DNA of 64,000 bases from Oscillatoriales cyanobacterium (GCA_004293365.1 RDYN01000044.1:1-64000), one strand, 5' to 3'; counted from the stretch's first letter, positions 45,615-55,407 are shown. Notes: generated from the letters alone by a model not told the origin. Program-made: numbers and translations.

Positions 45615-45857
45615 TTATGCAGCCTCGCTTAAAGTTCTGACACTCAAAACCTCATTAGACATCAACGGTTCAATTTGCGACTCAGCTAAGGTAATTACAG
45701 CTATAGTTTCACCTAAAGCATTAAAAACTTCAAGACTGTAGCCATCCTCATCGGGGTGGGGATGATGCTCAACAATAGTAGCAATATCTCCTCGACAGAG
45801 TTTGTACTTGGGTACATCTACTCGTAATGCTACTCTTTTAAACAAAGGAAATTTCAT
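45615..45857 (-). CDS. DUF4926-type small protein
   Basis: 80 residues: FKRVALRVDVPKYKLCRGDIATIVEHHP and GYSLEVFNALGETIAVITLAESQIEPL. I recognise this as the DUF4926 pattern, a small beta-rich protein common beside DUF6883 genes and in toxin/immunity-type neighbourhoods. It follows the DUF6883-like gene after a 1-bp gap and is surely cotranscribed. Function unknown. Confidence 0.8.
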   Translation of the reverse strand: MKFPLFKRVALRVDVPKYKLCRGDIATIVEHHPHPDEDGYSLEVFNALGETIAVITLAESQIEPLMSNEVLSVRTLSEAA

Positions 45858-45858
45858 T

Positions 45859-46188
45859 TTATACCTCCTTATTGGGATATAGGGTGATAAACTTGGTTTT
45901 TTGCGAGGGAAACTCAGTCATCCAAATAGTTACTACTGGCAGACCTCTTCCGTTAGGGCCAGTTAATGTGCCACGAATTTCATACTTATTACCATAGCGC
46001 GTTTGTTCGGTTGGTGTTGCATCCCGAGGCAAAATTTGTTCTCTTAAGTCTTGTTCTAGTTGTTGCCAGTTATCTTGGGTGTAATTGGCTCGTGCAAGAA
46101 ATAAAGATTTATCATCTTCTACTAAGAACTTGAGCAAATACTGAGTTATTTTTGCTTCAGCAATAATGGTATTATTAGGTAGTTTCAT
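45859..46188 (-). CDS. DUF6883-like small protein
   Basis: 109 residues: NNTIIAEAKITQYLL...SLFLARANYTQDNWQQLEQDLREQIL, TRYGNKYEIRGTLTGPNGRGLPVVTIWM and FITLYPNK. The pattern matches DUF6883, a domain also found at the C-terminus of polymorphic toxins (family name from memory). Paired with the DUF4926-type gene, which starts 1 bp after it; a toxin/immunity or TA-like pair is possible but unproven. Confidence 0.78.
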   Translation of the reverse strand: MKLPNNTIIAEAKITQYLLKFLVEDDKSLFLARANYTQDNWQQLEQDLREQILPRDATPTEQTRYGNKYEIRGTLTGPNGRGLPVVTIWMTEFPSQKTKFITLYPNKEV

Positions 46189-46239
46189 TAACTTAATTTT
46201 GTAATATTAGTACAAGCGATTTAAAATTATATCTTATTT

Positions 46240-46282
46240 AAAGAGCGATCGCCCTTCCCATCCAGAAAGGCGATCGCTCTTT
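46240..46282. terminator. HIP1-containing bidirectional terminator-like hairpin
   Basis: AAAGAGCGATCGCC (46240-46253) pairs perfectly with GGCGATCGCTCTTT (46269-46282) around a 15-nt loop, and a T-run follows on the plus strand. On the minus strand it ends the VWD gene transcript (stop at 46315), with TTTAAATAAGATAT after the stem. Two HIP1 octamers form the stem. Confidence 0.75.
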
Positions 46283-46314
46283 TTTTGAAAGCGGATGAAA
46301 AGATCGATCGCGAA

Positions 46315-48675
46315 TTAGAAGGGTAAAGGAATCGGAACAGGAACGCGATTACGAATTTCTTGTTGAACTCGTTGCTTAACTTCGTTTTTAAGGACGTTAG
46401 CAGCAATACTAGCAAATCCACTGTCTCCCGTAGCAGCTACATCAAATAAACATCCCTCTAGGCGATCGCTCGGTACTTCTGCTTTGCGACAAGCTTCTTC
46501 AGCCATTTGTACAGCTTGAGGAGCCAGCATTCGCAAGACAACAAAACCATTAGGAAAGGCATGATTTGTGAAACTATCTGTATTTTTTCCTGGGGGATAA
46601 TCAAACAGAGATTCACTTGTGGAAATCCGCCAACTATCGCCAAATTGCTTGTGAATTGACTCTAAAAATAGTTCGGTAGCTTTGTCTAGTTGGATGGGAA
46701 CGTACTGACTGACATTAAAGTTGTTTAATACTGACCGAGCAATGTTCATCGCTTCTTTATTTTCTGCAATAACACGACCATCTCGACTCATAAAGTCGTC
46801 TGAGGGGTTGCCGTTGAAGTTGCCGAGTAAACCTTCAAGTTGACCGCGATCTCTATCAGTTACAGCCGGGGTGATTTCCAGCATTGTAGAGCCTTTTCCT
46901 TCACCCCGAATGTGAAACATGGCTTGTTTGCCTGTAGGCCATTGAACCACCCAATCTAAATTACCTGTGCGGGTAATGCTACCGCCTCCGGGTAGGTTTT
47001 GTGTTCCTTGTAAGTCAACTGGTTTGCCGTCAATACGGAGGGGAATACTGGTTTGGTCATCGGGGAAACCATCGGCGTAAAGTGCGACTCTGGTATTACC
47101 GACTTTGATGGCGGCTGCGGTGTTAATGGCAGCAGTGTTAATGGCTTTGTAGGGGGCTTCTCGTACCTGAATTTCAAATTGCCGATTTTTCGATCGGGTG
47201 AGGACAAATTCGCCGATTGCGTGGTGATCGTACCTTTGTCCATCAAAGGTTGTGAGGTGTGGATCGCCCCAAGATGAGGCATTGACATAACGAATACCAC
47301 TAGACAATGCCGCCATTTTAGCAGCATCATCTATAGGATTTTGCCTCTCTGACGGTTGTGGATTTGGCTGCGGTGGATTTTCTGCTGCATCAGCTTTGGA
47401 ATTTGAAATAGTATCAAAAAGAGCAGCTAAGATAGGTGCAAAGAACGCAGCGAACCACTTAGGACTGTTATTGTTAATATCTTTAATCCAACCACTACCT
47501 TGTTCTAGTGTGTTTAGAGGAGCTTCTACCTCATTCAGCGCTCGATTACCCGATTGATTTTCTTTTCTTTGATTTTGCCTTGGGTCGCGCCCTTGCTGAT
47601 TTTTTCGGTGTGGATTATGACCTTCAGTATATTGATCCACTCCTTGTGGGGCTTGTACTTTATTTGGATTTTGATTTGCTGGTGTCTGAGATTGCTTAGT
47701 GTTTATTTCAGTTATGTCTGTTAGCACCGTCTTATCAGTTACCAAAACCTTAAGACCGTCGCTTATTGTCTTTGTAACCCATCGAACTAATGGAATCCCC
47801 TGTGCTAATAAATAAAATTGATTTGTTGGTGATAGGCTAGGCACTTTAATTAATTGGTCACCTAGTTGCCTATATGTCTTGATGTTATTCGTATAATTTG
47901 CGTTTGCCAGTTCTAGTCCAAATTGATTAATTGTTTGCGTATATTGTTGTTTTTCATTGTTTTTGGTAGCTATTTTTATAAGGTTAAACATCGTGAAATA
48001 AATCGACTCTCCAGTTGCCTTATTTAAAATTTTGCCCCACATTGCTTGATTATCTGTACTTGGCAATATTTCAAAATTAAGATTTTCATAATCGGTTGTT
48101 AGTGATTTTTCTTGGGGTACATGAGTAGCTGAACTAGCTCGAAATTGATTGATATTACAATCTTTCTGACAGAGAGAAGAGACATATTCATTCCCGTTGT
48201 CATTAACCTGTATAAAATTTAAAGAAAACGGCTTACTGTCAGAGGGAGAGGCGTAGATCATAAATGCCCAGAGTCCAGTAAAAAGGTAGTTTTTGGATTG
48301 CGCTTGATTGGGCTGGGGAATACTGGGATTATCAAAATCAGGACGCACCGGCTGATTCGGCCCCGGATCTTGAGGAAACGGCGGCGCCTGCGGATTACTC
48401 CTAGACGGCACACTCGGTGCATCATCAAACTCCCCCGGAGCTCGCTGCACTAACCAATCCGAAATATTCCTTTCCACAGCAGGCGGAGTCGCCGCCACCA
48501 CCCGATCGCCCGATCGAGCTAAATTCACCGTACAAACCGTCGAATTAAAACTAAAAACCGTACAAAGTGCCACCGACAAAGCCCGATTGACAAACGTACC
48601 CGGAGCCAACAAACCACCCATTAAAACCGCAAAAAAACTCACAATACCCAGAGCAATAAGACGAATCTGACGCAT
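46315..48675 (-). CDS. Exported protein with von Willebrand factor D domain
   Basis: 786 residues. N-terminal hydrophobic segment at ~5-27. A Pro-rich stretch NPQAPPFPQDPGPN-type (~93-117) recurs in the exported protein at 49248-49844. Residues ~130-330 are unassigned; a Gln/Asn-rich linker spans ~345-410. The VWD domain (~470-640) starts ASSWGDPHLTTFDGQRYDHHAIGEF and includes LEGLLGNFNGNPSDDF. The C-terminal ~130 residues contain Cys in EEACRK and LEGCLFDV. GAGG lies 6 bp upstream of the ATG. VWD domains mediate assembly or adhesion; a cell-surface role is inferred. Confidence 0.85.
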   Translation of the reverse strand: MRQIRLIALGIVSFFAVLMGGLLAPGTFVNRALSVALCTVFSFNSTVCTVNLARSGDRVVAATPPAVERNISDWLVQRAPGEFDDAPSVPSRSNPQAPPFPQDPGPNQPVRPDFDNPSIPQPNQAQSKNYLFTGLWAFMIYASPSDSKPFSLNFIQVNDNGNEYVSSLCQKDCNINQFRASSATHVPQEKSLTTDYENLNFEILPSTDNQAMWGKILNKATGESIYFTMFNLIKIATKNNEKQQYTQTINQFGLELANANYTNNIKTYRQLGDQLIKVPSLSPTNQFYLLAQGIPLVRWVTKTISDGLKVLVTDKTVLTDITEINTKQSQTPANQNPNKVQAPQGVDQYTEGHNPHRKNQQGRDPRQNQRKENQSGNRALNEVEAPLNTLEQGSGWIKDINNNSPKWFAAFFAPILAALFDTISNSKADAAENPPQPNPQPSERQNPIDDAAKMAALSSGIRYVNASSWGDPHLTTFDGQRYDHHAIGEFVLTRSKNRQFEIQVREAPYKAINTAAINTAAAIKVGNTRVALYADGFPDDQTSIPLRIDGKPVDLQGTQNLPGGGSITRTGNLDWVVQWPTGKQAMFHIRGEGKGSTMLEITPAVTDRDRGQLEGLLGNFNGNPSDDFMSRDGRVIAENKEAMNIARSVLNNFNVSQYVPIQLDKATELFLESIHKQFGDSWRISTSESLFDYPPGKNTDSFTNHAFPNGFVVLRMLAPQAVQMAEEACRKAEVPSDRLEGCLFDVAATGDSGFASIAANVLKNEVKQRVQQEIRNRVPVPIPLPF

Positions 48676-48702
48676 GATTTACCTCACTAAATAATCAAAT
48701 GA

Positions 48703-49242
48703 CTACTGAACAATAGTTACTATAGTGCCTAGCTTTACCTGAGAAAATAATTCCTCCGCATCCTGGCTATACATCCGCAAACAACCGTGAGAAATAGCCT
48801 GTCCCACGGTCTGTGGCTGGTTGGTGCTGTGAAAGCCATACCAAATTCGACCTTCAGCAGAAAACCCAATCCAGTAGCGGCCTAGTGGATTAGCCGGATT
48901 GTCGGCCGGAACAATTTGACCCGTCAATGGGTTCATCCAAATAGGGTCGCGTACCATCTGAACAACGCTAAAAGTTCCCGTCGGAGTTTCCCATCCAGAA
49001 CGACCAATACCTAGAGGGTATTTCTTAACTTCAACTACACCCCGGTACACTGTGACTTGGCGACGGCTGAGACTGACCTCTAGGCGAGTTTTCTGATTAA
49101 CTGGCGGTTGCAATTCAAGAGACTGGCGATTGCTAACCTGCGCCAACACAATAGGCTGATAGCTAACAATTAAGCCTGTAGCTGCTGTCCACAAAACTCC
49201 CCAACTAGAGAGTGACGTGAAAATCTTAAACATCTTGTACAT
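48703..49242 (-). CDS. L,D-transpeptidase (YkuD family)
   Basis: 179 residues from the ATG at 49242; earlier in-frame starts would overlap the upstream gene. A signal peptide covers ~1-35. The YkuD domain ends GFHSTNQPQTVGQAISHGCLRMYSQDAEELF, with the catalytic SHGC cysteine and conserved HxTN. It forms 3-3 peptidoglycan cross-links or anchors proteins to the wall, in the periplasm. It lies between two genes for exported proteins, suggesting a shared envelope role. Confidence 0.9.
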   Translation of the reverse strand: MYKMFKIFTSLSSWGVLWTAATGLIVSYQPIVLAQVSNRQSLELQPPVNQKTRLEVSLSRRQVTVYRGVVEVKKYPLGIGRSGWETPTGTFSVVQMVRDPIWMNPLTGQIVPADNPANPLGRYWIGFSAEGRIWYGFHSTNQPQTVGQAISHGCLRMYSQDAEELFSQVKLGTIVTIVQ

Positions 49243-49247
49243 CAGCA

Positions 49248-49844
49248 CTACCAACCACCACAAATCAATTGAGAATTAGCAGCAAGGCGAGGCCAAGGCG
49301 CTTGCCGTTCCATTGTGAAGGGAATTGTCACTGTACTGTGACCTGGCTTGCCGTCCGAAAAGGCAATTTGACCTTTGATTTTGAAACCGCGATCGACAAT
49401 ATCAGCCGTTAATTTTCCATTACCAAATCGTAAAGGAATGCTGCTAGTAATTTGCTCTCCTAAGCGCTGTCCTTTACCTAAACCACTGCCATTTTGATGA
49501 AAATTAGAAATTGACAGGTTATCTCCATCCTCAGTAATTTTTACCATTGCAGTGTAAGGCGGCCCTCCCGAAAAAAATCCCGATTCAGGGTTATATCCAA
49601 AATCTGTAGCTGAACTAAATTTCCAGTTGCCAGTCACAGGACAAGTAACCCTTGCATTAGATGTTGAGCGCGCTGGAGCGTTTGAATTTGGAGCGGGATT
49701 ATCAAACTCAGGGCGAATAATATTAGGCCCTGGATTTTCAGGATACGGCGGTGCTTGTCCGTTGCCAGCAAAAGGCAACGTACTTGCTACTGTAACAAAA
49801 ATAAAAATTCCCCAATTAATAAATCGAAATCGAATCAGACCCAT
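49248..49844 (-). CDS. Exported protein with Pro-rich N-terminus, family unknown
   Basis: 198 residues. A signal peptide covers ~1-28. The segment APPYPENPGPNIIRPEFDNP (~32-51) closely resembles NPQAPPFPQDPGPNQPVRPD in the VWD protein. The rest (~65-198) is beta-rich with Gly, and the Cys residues of TCPVTGNW and SQLICGGW could form a disulfide. GAGG is 6 bp upstream of the ATG. The shared Pro-rich motif suggests a common partner or sorting role with the VWD protein. Confidence 0.75.
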   Translation of the reverse strand: MGLIRFRFINWGIFIFVTVASTLPFAGNGQAPPYPENPGPNIIRPEFDNPAPNSNAPARSTSNARVTCPVTGNWKFSSATDFGYNPESGFFSGGPPYTAMVKITEDGDNLSISNFHQNGSGLGKGQRLGEQITSSIPLRFGNGKLTADIVDRGFKIKGQIAFSDGKPGHSTVTIPFTMERQAPWPRLAANSQLICGGW

Positions 49845-49949
49845 AACTTACCTCACATATTGAGCTGTTAACATTACCGAAACAAGTCCAGAACCTTCAA
49901 GTAAATCAGAAGTGCGATCGCTCTCAATAAAAGCGATCGTCCTCACGCC

Positions 49950-50846
49950 CTAAAACGGCAAAATCCTCCGAATACCCCGTTGAATCACATCTTTAACAAT
50001 ATTTTTACCAAAATCTGAAAACCAACCCTTAGCTTCCCCAGGTTCTACCTTTTCCGCATCGACATTAGCTGGTGGCTTCTCATCTATTTTAAAAGCAGAT
50101 TTTTCCATCCCCACCTGCGACATCATCCCCACAAAAGTATTAATCGGAATCGCCGAATTAAACCCAGTTTTCAACTCTTCTTGCCTTTCCCCCGCCTCAT
50201 TTCTTACCGTACCAACCGTATCCCCTTGTCCGTGAATTCCAATCACTCGCCCGCTAACATCAAACACCGGTCCGCCGCTCATTCCCCGCCGCGTCACCGC
50301 GTCATAACGCATCGTATATCCTTGATCGTTACTCGATCGGGTATTGATAACTTGTCCGTTCGTAAACGCATATTCTCGTTCTGTTCCACCGCCAGCCGGT
50401 AAAGGATATCCCGAAATATAAACCCCAGATCCAATCGTTGCTTCATCGGAATTGCTAATCGGTGCAACGGAATATTCTTCGTTACTTTCAAAGATCACAA
50501 CTGCTAAATCCGGCCCGCTCTCATTATTCCGAAAACCCTTGACATCCGTCACTTTATGCTCTTTTTCCTTAGAAGTCCGAATCATAAATTCAGTATTGGG
50601 GTTTTTCACGACATGATATGCTGTTAGCACTGTATAAGTCTTACCTTTTTTAGCAATAATTACTCCCGAACCGCTATCCCCCGGACTCAGAACATTATTG
50701 ATTTGCACTGTAGTTGGTACTGCTATTTGAGCGACTTCTTTGGCAGTTTTTGCCAGGACGGGCTGGCTAATCATAATTGTTGCTACTGTTGCGGTTCCTG
50801 CTACAATGGCGGGAACATAATTAAACCGAGAAACTCCGAAATTCAT
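49950..50846 (-). CDS. Exported trypsin-like serine protease
   Basis: 298 residues from the ATG at 50846, chosen because GGAG lies 6 bp upstream and a clean signal peptide (~8-32, ending VLA) follows. The triad is His78 (LTAYHVVKN), Asp113 (GPDLAVVIF) and Ser190 (RRGMSGGPVFD). A single S1-type domain is followed by a ~60-residue tail without PDZ. Probably periplasmic or extracellular. A paralogous protease is the next gene upstream. Confidence 0.88.
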   Translation of the reverse strand: MNFGVSRFNYVPAIVAGTATVATIMISQPVLAKTAKEVAQIAVPTTVQINNVLSPGDSGSGVIIAKKGKTYTVLTAYHVVKNPNTEFMIRTSKEKEHKVTDVKGFRNNESGPDLAVVIFESNEEYSVAPISNSDEATIGSGVYISGYPLPAGGGTEREYAFTNGQVINTRSSNDQGYTMRYDAVTRRGMSGGPVFDVSGRVIGIHGQGDTVGTVRNEAGERQEELKTGFNSAIPINTFVGMMSQVGMEKSAFKIDEKPPANVDAEKVEPGEAKGWFSDFGKNIVKDVIQRGIRRILPF

Positions 50847-50952
50847 AAATAACTCCGTTGATAATCTGAAACAAAATGTCAAATAACTTGCTCTAAAACT
50901 GTTAATCTTTGTCAGCGCCATTTTTTTGATGGCTGATTCATTCTTCCACAAC

Positions 50953-50978
50953 CCGCCAGGGGTTTAAACCCCTGGCGG
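50953..50978. repeat. Perfect 26-bp palindrome (CCGCCAGGGGTTT type)
   Basis: CCGCCAGGGGTTTAAACCCC and the rest of the 26-bp palindrome are self-complementary. A near-identical copy sits at 59778-59801. Adjacent GTCGGGCTGTCGG-type repeats follow. Lies in the gap between two protease genes. Confidence 0.85.
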
Positions 50979-51049
50979 ACTGTCGGGCTGTCGGTTTTCG
51001 AGCTGTCGGACTATACCTTTCTATAGCTTTGCGAGAATGAATCAACCCC

Positions 51050-51844
51050 TTAATAAGAGGAGCTTTGAGAAACTCGCGCATAACGCAAATAGGTACTAAT
51101 CGGAATTCCCCAACTAGAATTAACCATGACTTCCAACATTGCTCCCGATGGTTCAGTTCCATCCTCAAAGGCATAAATTCCAAAATCAGGATCGCCGTTC
51201 TTCATCCGACCATTAATCCCAATTAAAAGCCCCCGATCGTTAAAAATTGGCCCGCCGCTCATCCCCACTGCAATATCATTTGTGTATCCCAAACGATATC
51301 CTTGAGCTAGGGATTTTGGCGGCAGGACCGATACAGCACCTTGGGTAAATTTAAATGCCCGAATTCCTTGCTCGAAAGTAGTAGTTAAACTGCGGCCCCG
51401 ATACATCGGAAATCCGGCGGCAAATACGGGTTCTCCTACTGTTAGTAAATCGGTGCTAATTTGGGCGACTTGATAGATTGTGGAACTGCGAAATTGAACG
51501 ATCGCCAAATCCGCATTTCCCAACTGTCTCGGAGCACCCAGCAGCCGATACCGCTCACCGTCGGGGGCGATCGCGGTATGCTGCTGGCTGAAACCGACAA
51601 CGTGCCAATTTGTCAGCACCGTGTAGACTTGACCCTGCCGCTGGACGATCGCCCCGGAACCCGAAGCATCAGGCGTTAAAATACGTACCGCCGTTAACTT
51701 TGCCAACCTTTCAACACCGGCACTTTGAGCATCAGTAACGGGAGAATTTGCGCTAACTGGTTGGGCTATAACGCTGCAACTAGCTGGAAAAATACTCAGC
51801 ACAACCGCACAAACTCCCGTCAGTCCCAGTCTTCGCAAATTCAT
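51050..51844 (-). CDS. Exported trypsin-like serine protease
   Basis: 264 residues from the ATG at 51844, 4 bp after the COP23 gene stop. A signal peptide covers ~4-28, with a Cys23 that could be a weak lipobox. The triad is His81 (LTNWHVVGF), Asp112 (NADLAIVQF) and Ser196 (AVGMSGGPIFN). No PDZ domain. The tight spacing to the COP23 gene indicates one transcript, so the two exported products may work together. Confidence 0.88.
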   Translation of the reverse strand: MNLRRLGLTGVCAVVLSIFPASCSVIAQPVSANSPVTDAQSAGVERLAKLTAVRILTPDASGSGAIVQRQGQVYTVLTNWHVVGFSQQHTAIAPDGERYRLLGAPRQLGNADLAIVQFRSSTIYQVAQISTDLLTVGEPVFAAGFPMYRGRSLTTTFEQGIRAFKFTQGAVSVLPPKSLAQGYRLGYTNDIAVGMSGGPIFNDRGLLIGINGRMKNGDPDFGIYAFEDGTEPSGAMLEVMVNSSWGIPISTYLRYARVSQSSSY

Positions 51845-51848
51845 CACC

Positions 51849-52472
51849 TTAAAGCTCCCGCGATCCGGCACCAGTGCTCGGTTGGGCGGGGGCTACTCGC
51901 GGTTGCCCTGATGCGGGTTTTGGCGCAGCTACGGGCGCGATCGTACTTCCCTCGTCCCCCAACCTGCCGCTGACATCAATGAACGGAATACTGTCCTTGC
52001 TTTCAGACAGAGAAGGCGCACCCGCTTGTCCCTCCCGCCAAGACAAAAGATTATTCAGTGTTTTCACTGCATCTTGATTCGGTTTCAGTGTAAATATCAA
52101 TCCTTGGCAGCGGCCATTTACTTGGCTGGCAGTGCAAACCACTCGCTGTCCGTTCATTAGCCCTACAGTGATGAACTTAAGCTCTTTGTTACTGCGGAAA
52201 GTTTCCAGGCGACTGCTCACCTCGCGACAACGAGTCGCAGGATCGTAGCCAGCACCGGAGAAATCATTAGAAACCCACCGAATCCAAGGTTCTCGATTTC
52301 CCTGTGCGTTTTGATACATCGTGATCGGCACACCGCTTGAATTGTCGCACCAAAAACCGCGCTGTCCCGGTGCCGGTTGACTTTGAGCGGGTTTAGCGCT
52401 TAAAGATACGCTGCTGAGGGCGATCGCGATCGCCCCTACTGTCAAAGCAGTCATTGATTGCCATTTGCTCAT
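51849..52472 (-). CDS. COP23-domain exported protein
   Basis: 207 residues with a signal peptide (~1-32). The COP23 core is visible as GFWCDNSSGVPITMYQN, REPWIRWVSNDFSGAGYDPATRCREVSSRLE, VCTASQVNGRCQGLIFTL. COP23 was first described as a circadian-oscillating peripheral membrane protein of Cyanothece/Synechococcus RF-1. A Pro/Ala/Ser-rich tail (~165-207) follows. Conserved cysteines suggest disulfides. Cotranscribed with the downstream protease gene. Confidence 0.88.
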   Translation of the reverse strand: MSKWQSMTALTVGAIAIALSSVSLSAKPAQSQPAPGQRGFWCDNSSGVPITMYQNAQGNREPWIRWVSNDFSGAGYDPATRCREVSSRLETFRSNKELKFITVGLMNGQRVVCTASQVNGRCQGLIFTLKPNQDAVKTLNNLLSWREGQAGAPSLSESKDSIPFIDVSGRLGDEGSTIAPVAAPKPASGQPRVAPAQPSTGAGSREL

Positions 52473-52909
52473 GATTATTAACTTCTCTCAAAAAACTAAT
52501 TATTTGCCAATACACAACAAGCCTGAAAAGTGACAAATGCGATCGCACCGATCGCCCTTGCCATTTCCCCAGCCCCGCGAAACTCACATCCGTCACAGAC
52601 TAGGTTTTATGTCACCTATATTCAGTTGATTCAAACTTTAATGCTGTCAGCCCTCACAGCCGTACAGCCCAGATGCACTTTTAGGGTTGAAAAACCGTAA
52701 AATGATATTTTACATCATTCTCTTCTATCGATCAATACCTCAATGCAAAATTTTTATTAGCGATCGCCCTCGGTTGAAAAACCCCATTTATTTAGCAGAT
52801 CCCGGTAAGGACACAGCAATGCCGCGTCGTTACAGATATCGCGTAAAATCTAGCTGTTAGCGTGTTTAACCTGACGGATTAGCCCAATAGCCCGATCGAT
52901 GATCGCACT
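52473..52909. other. Gene-free region upstream of COP23
   Basis: 437 bp with no supportable ORF. It should hold the promoter for the COP23-protease transcript near 52473-52600. HIP1-type GCGATCGC octamers occur; no clear operator is seen. Confidence 0.45.
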
Positions 52910-53227
52910 TTACGTTCTCGACTTCCACTCCTCAACATCTTCATCCGCAATCAAGTACCGATAATGAGTCGAACCCTTAACAGTTACCCGAATCAAATTT
53001 TTCTTCTCCCTCTCACTCTCAATAGTCACCTTTCCAAACCCTGTTTCTTCCCAAGTTTCCGACAGAATGTCCTCGATTTTATCAAAAACCCGATCAATCG
53101 GATTCTCCCTACTTTCTCGCCCTGATGACATATCTGTTTCCACCTTCTGATTTGACTTGGGTTTACTATTGCTGCCGCCTGCTTTGTCAGCCCGATCGCC
53201 CGCAGCATCCTTTGACACAAACCCCAT
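52910..53227 (-). CDS. Small conserved protein of unknown function
   Basis: 105 residues. The N-terminal ~40 are Lys/Ser/Asp-rich and probably disordered. Residues ~43-105 are amphipathic (RVFDKIEDILSETWEETGFGKVTIESEREKKNLIRVTVKGSTHYRYLIADEDVEEW). The C-terminal block looks like a small alpha/beta fold. No family recognised. No signal peptide. Isolated, with gene-free DNA on both sides. Confidence 0.65.
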   Translation of the reverse strand: MGFVSKDAAGDRADKAGGSNSKPKSNQKVETDMSSGRESRENPIDRVFDKIEDILSETWEETGFGKVTIESEREKKNLIRVTVKGSTHYRYLIADEDVEEWKSRT

Positions 53228-53799
53228 AGCTTTTTCCTCCCCAAATTTCAGCCTCTATAGGTATTTAGGAAAAAGCCTTCTGTTTTTACCAGAAAGAATT
53301 GGTTGAAAGCCCGCCCGTCGGAGCGGGAGAAATTAAAATCAGACTATTCATTACCCCAATCCTCTTCCTTCTAGGTAGAGGTCGCTCTCAAACTGTCAAC
53401 TGTCAACTGTTGAAGCATATTGGCAAGTTTTGCAACAATAATTTACAGCATCGCCCCCAGCGCCATTCATACATAGTCAGGTACAATACGTGCGATCGCA
53501 ATCAGTACGTCCGCCATTAGCAATTCCCAGTATTTGTATCGGAATTATCAAAACATATCTTATCTACCAGAAACTCCATACTTCCTACCTCTAAGGTCGA
53601 TTTGAGACTAGAGATTTGAGACAAGAAATTTGAGATTTCCTTCACAGCCTCTACTAAATGCTTGAACCGAGCACTAAAAAAATTGCTTAACCATCGACAA
53701 TAGAGATTTATACTTGTTTTTTGGACGGCACGTTAACATTGTGTCCCTCGCCATTTAAACTTGATCTAGCCTAACTATCCCAAGGAACACAAAAAAATA
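53228..53799. other. Gene-free region upstream of glgA with short heptamer repeats
   Basis: 572 bp without a supportable gene. Three to four GTCAACT heptamers lie at ~53392-53414. The glgA promoter should be near the 3' end; CTATCCCAAGGAAC precedes its ATG, and AAGGA there can serve as ribosome-binding site. Confidence 0.55.
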
Positions 53800-55227
53800 A
53801 TGCGAATTTTATTTGTATCCGCCGAAGCAGCACCCCTAGCCAAAGTGGGCGGTATGGGCGATGTCGTCGGCGCTTTGCCTAAATTTCTGCGCCGCATGGG
53901 TCACGATGTCCGCATCTTCATGCCCTACTACGGCTTCGTCCCCGACAAAATGGACGTTCCCAAAAAACCTGTTTGGAATGGGGCGGCCATGTTCCAAAGC
54001 TTCTCCGTCTTTGAAACTCTTTTGCCGGGAACCGATGTACCTTTATACTTATTGCAACATCCATCTTTCTTACCACGCCGGGTTTACGGCGGCGTAGATG
54101 AAGATTGGCGGTTCACTTTCTTTGCCAATGCTGCCGCTGAATTTGCCTGGAATCACTGGAAACCACAAATTATGCACTGTCACGACTGGCATACGGGGAT
54201 GATACCTGTTTGGATGAAGCAAGACCCCGATATCAGCACAGTTTTTACTATTCACAATTTAGCTTATCAAGGGCCGTGGCGCTGGCGTTTGGATCAGATG
54301 ACTTGGTGCCCTTGGTATATGCAAGGTCACAATACAATGGCTGCGGCTGTACAGTTTGCCGATCGCGTAAATACAGTTTCGCCCACCTACGCCGAACAAA
54401 TCAAAACCCCAGCCTATGGGGAAACTTTGGAAGGTTTGCTATCTTTCCTCGGCGGCAAAGTATCAGGTATTTTGAACGGAATTGATACAGAATCTTACAA
54501 CCCAGAAACTGACAAGTACCTCCACCAACAATTCAGTGTTGATACTATTGACAAGCGCCCAGTTAACAAAATTGCGCTGCAAGAAGAAGTCGGTTTGGAA
54601 GTGAATAAAAATGCCCTGTTAATCGGCATGGTGACGCGGCTAGTAGAACAGAAGGGATTGGATTTGATCATTCAAATGCTCGATCGCTTCATGGCCTATA
54701 CCGACGCTCAGTTTATTGTACTCGGAACGGGCGATCGCTACTACGAAACCCAACTCTGGCAAATGACAGCCCGCTATCCCGGTCGGATGTCCACCCAATT
54801 ACTCTACAACGACGCCCTCTCCCGGCGCATTTACGCAGGCTGCGACACCTTCCTGATGCCCAGCCGTTTCGAGCCCTGCGGCATCAGCCAAATGCTCGCC
54901 CTCCGCTACGGCTGCGTTCCAATGGTGCGCCGCACCGGCGGTTTAGTCGATACAGTATCTCACAACGACCCGATTAATGATACTGGCACAGGTTACTGCT
55001 TCGATCGCTACGAGCCCCTCGACTTGTTCACCTGCATGATCCGAACATGGGAAGGCTTCCGCTACAAAGATAAGTGGAAAGAACTGCAAAAGCGCGGCAT
55101 GAAAGAAGATTTTGGCTGGGATATTTCTGCCAAGAAATACATCAACTTGTACAGCGATATTTTGGGAATCTCACCAGACGAAATAGCACCGGAACCGGAA
55201 CCAGAATTGAGCGTTGGCAAGGGTTAA
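53800..55227 (+). CDS. glgA: Glycogen synthase (ADP-glucose), GT5 family
   Basis: 475 residues. It transfers glucose from ADP-glucose to the growing alpha-1,4-glucan in the cytosol. The N-terminal [14 protein letters not shown] (K-x-G-G) binds ADP-glucose. Further motifs are [43 protein letters not shown], and the C-terminal [17 protein letters not shown] catalytic block. Length is typical for cyanobacterial GlgA. Start at the first ATG after AAGGA. Monocistronic, followed by a tandem repeat. Confidence 0.95.
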   Translation: MRILFVSAEAAPLAKVGGMGDVVGALPKFLRRMGHDVRIFMPYYGFVPDKMDVPKKPVWNGAAMFQSFSVFETLLPGTDVPLYLLQHPSFLPRRVYGGVDEDWRFTFFANAAAEFAWNHWKPQIMHCHDWHTGMIPVWMKQDPDISTVFTIHNLAYQGPWRWRLDQMTWCPWYMQGHNTMAAAVQFADRVNTVSPTYAEQIKTPAYGETLEGLLSFLGGKVSGILNGIDTESYNPETDKYLHQQFSVDTIDKRPVNKIALQEEVGLEVNKNALLIGMVTRLVEQKGLDLIIQMLDRFMAYTDAQFIVLGTGDRYYETQLWQMTARYPGRMSTQLLYNDALSRRIYAGCDTFLMPSRFEPCGISQMLALRYGCVPMVRRTGGLVDTVSHNDPINDTGTGYCFDRYEPLDLFTCMIRTWEGFRYKDKWKELQKRGMKEDFGWDISAKKYINLYSDILGISPDEIAPEPEPELSVGKG

Positions 55228-55276
55228 TTGGTAATTGCTACGGTACTATCCAAAAATTGGCTTTGCAACACTATTT

Positions 55277-55407
55277 GTAGCGGTAAGGTGCGCAGTGCGC
55301 ACCCTACTTTCTTACCATCAGTAGCGGTAAGGTGCGCAGTGCGCACCCTACTTTCTTACCATCAGTAGCGGTAAGGTGCGCAGTGCGCACCCTACTTTCT
55401 TACCATC
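55277..55407. repeat. Three perfect 44-bp tandem repeats
   Basis: Units at 55277-55320, 55321-55364 and 55365-55407 begin GTAGCGGTAAGGTGCGCAGT and carry the GGTGCGCAGTGCGCACC palindrome. Related to the array at 39131-39360 by the palindrome but with a different spacer. Lies between the convergent glgA and DUF1824-type genes. Confidence 0.92.

Noticed and set aside
47053-47330. Open frames on both strands inside the VWD gene
   Set aside because: They are out-of-frame shadows of the VWD coding sequence with no conserved motif or ribosome-binding site.
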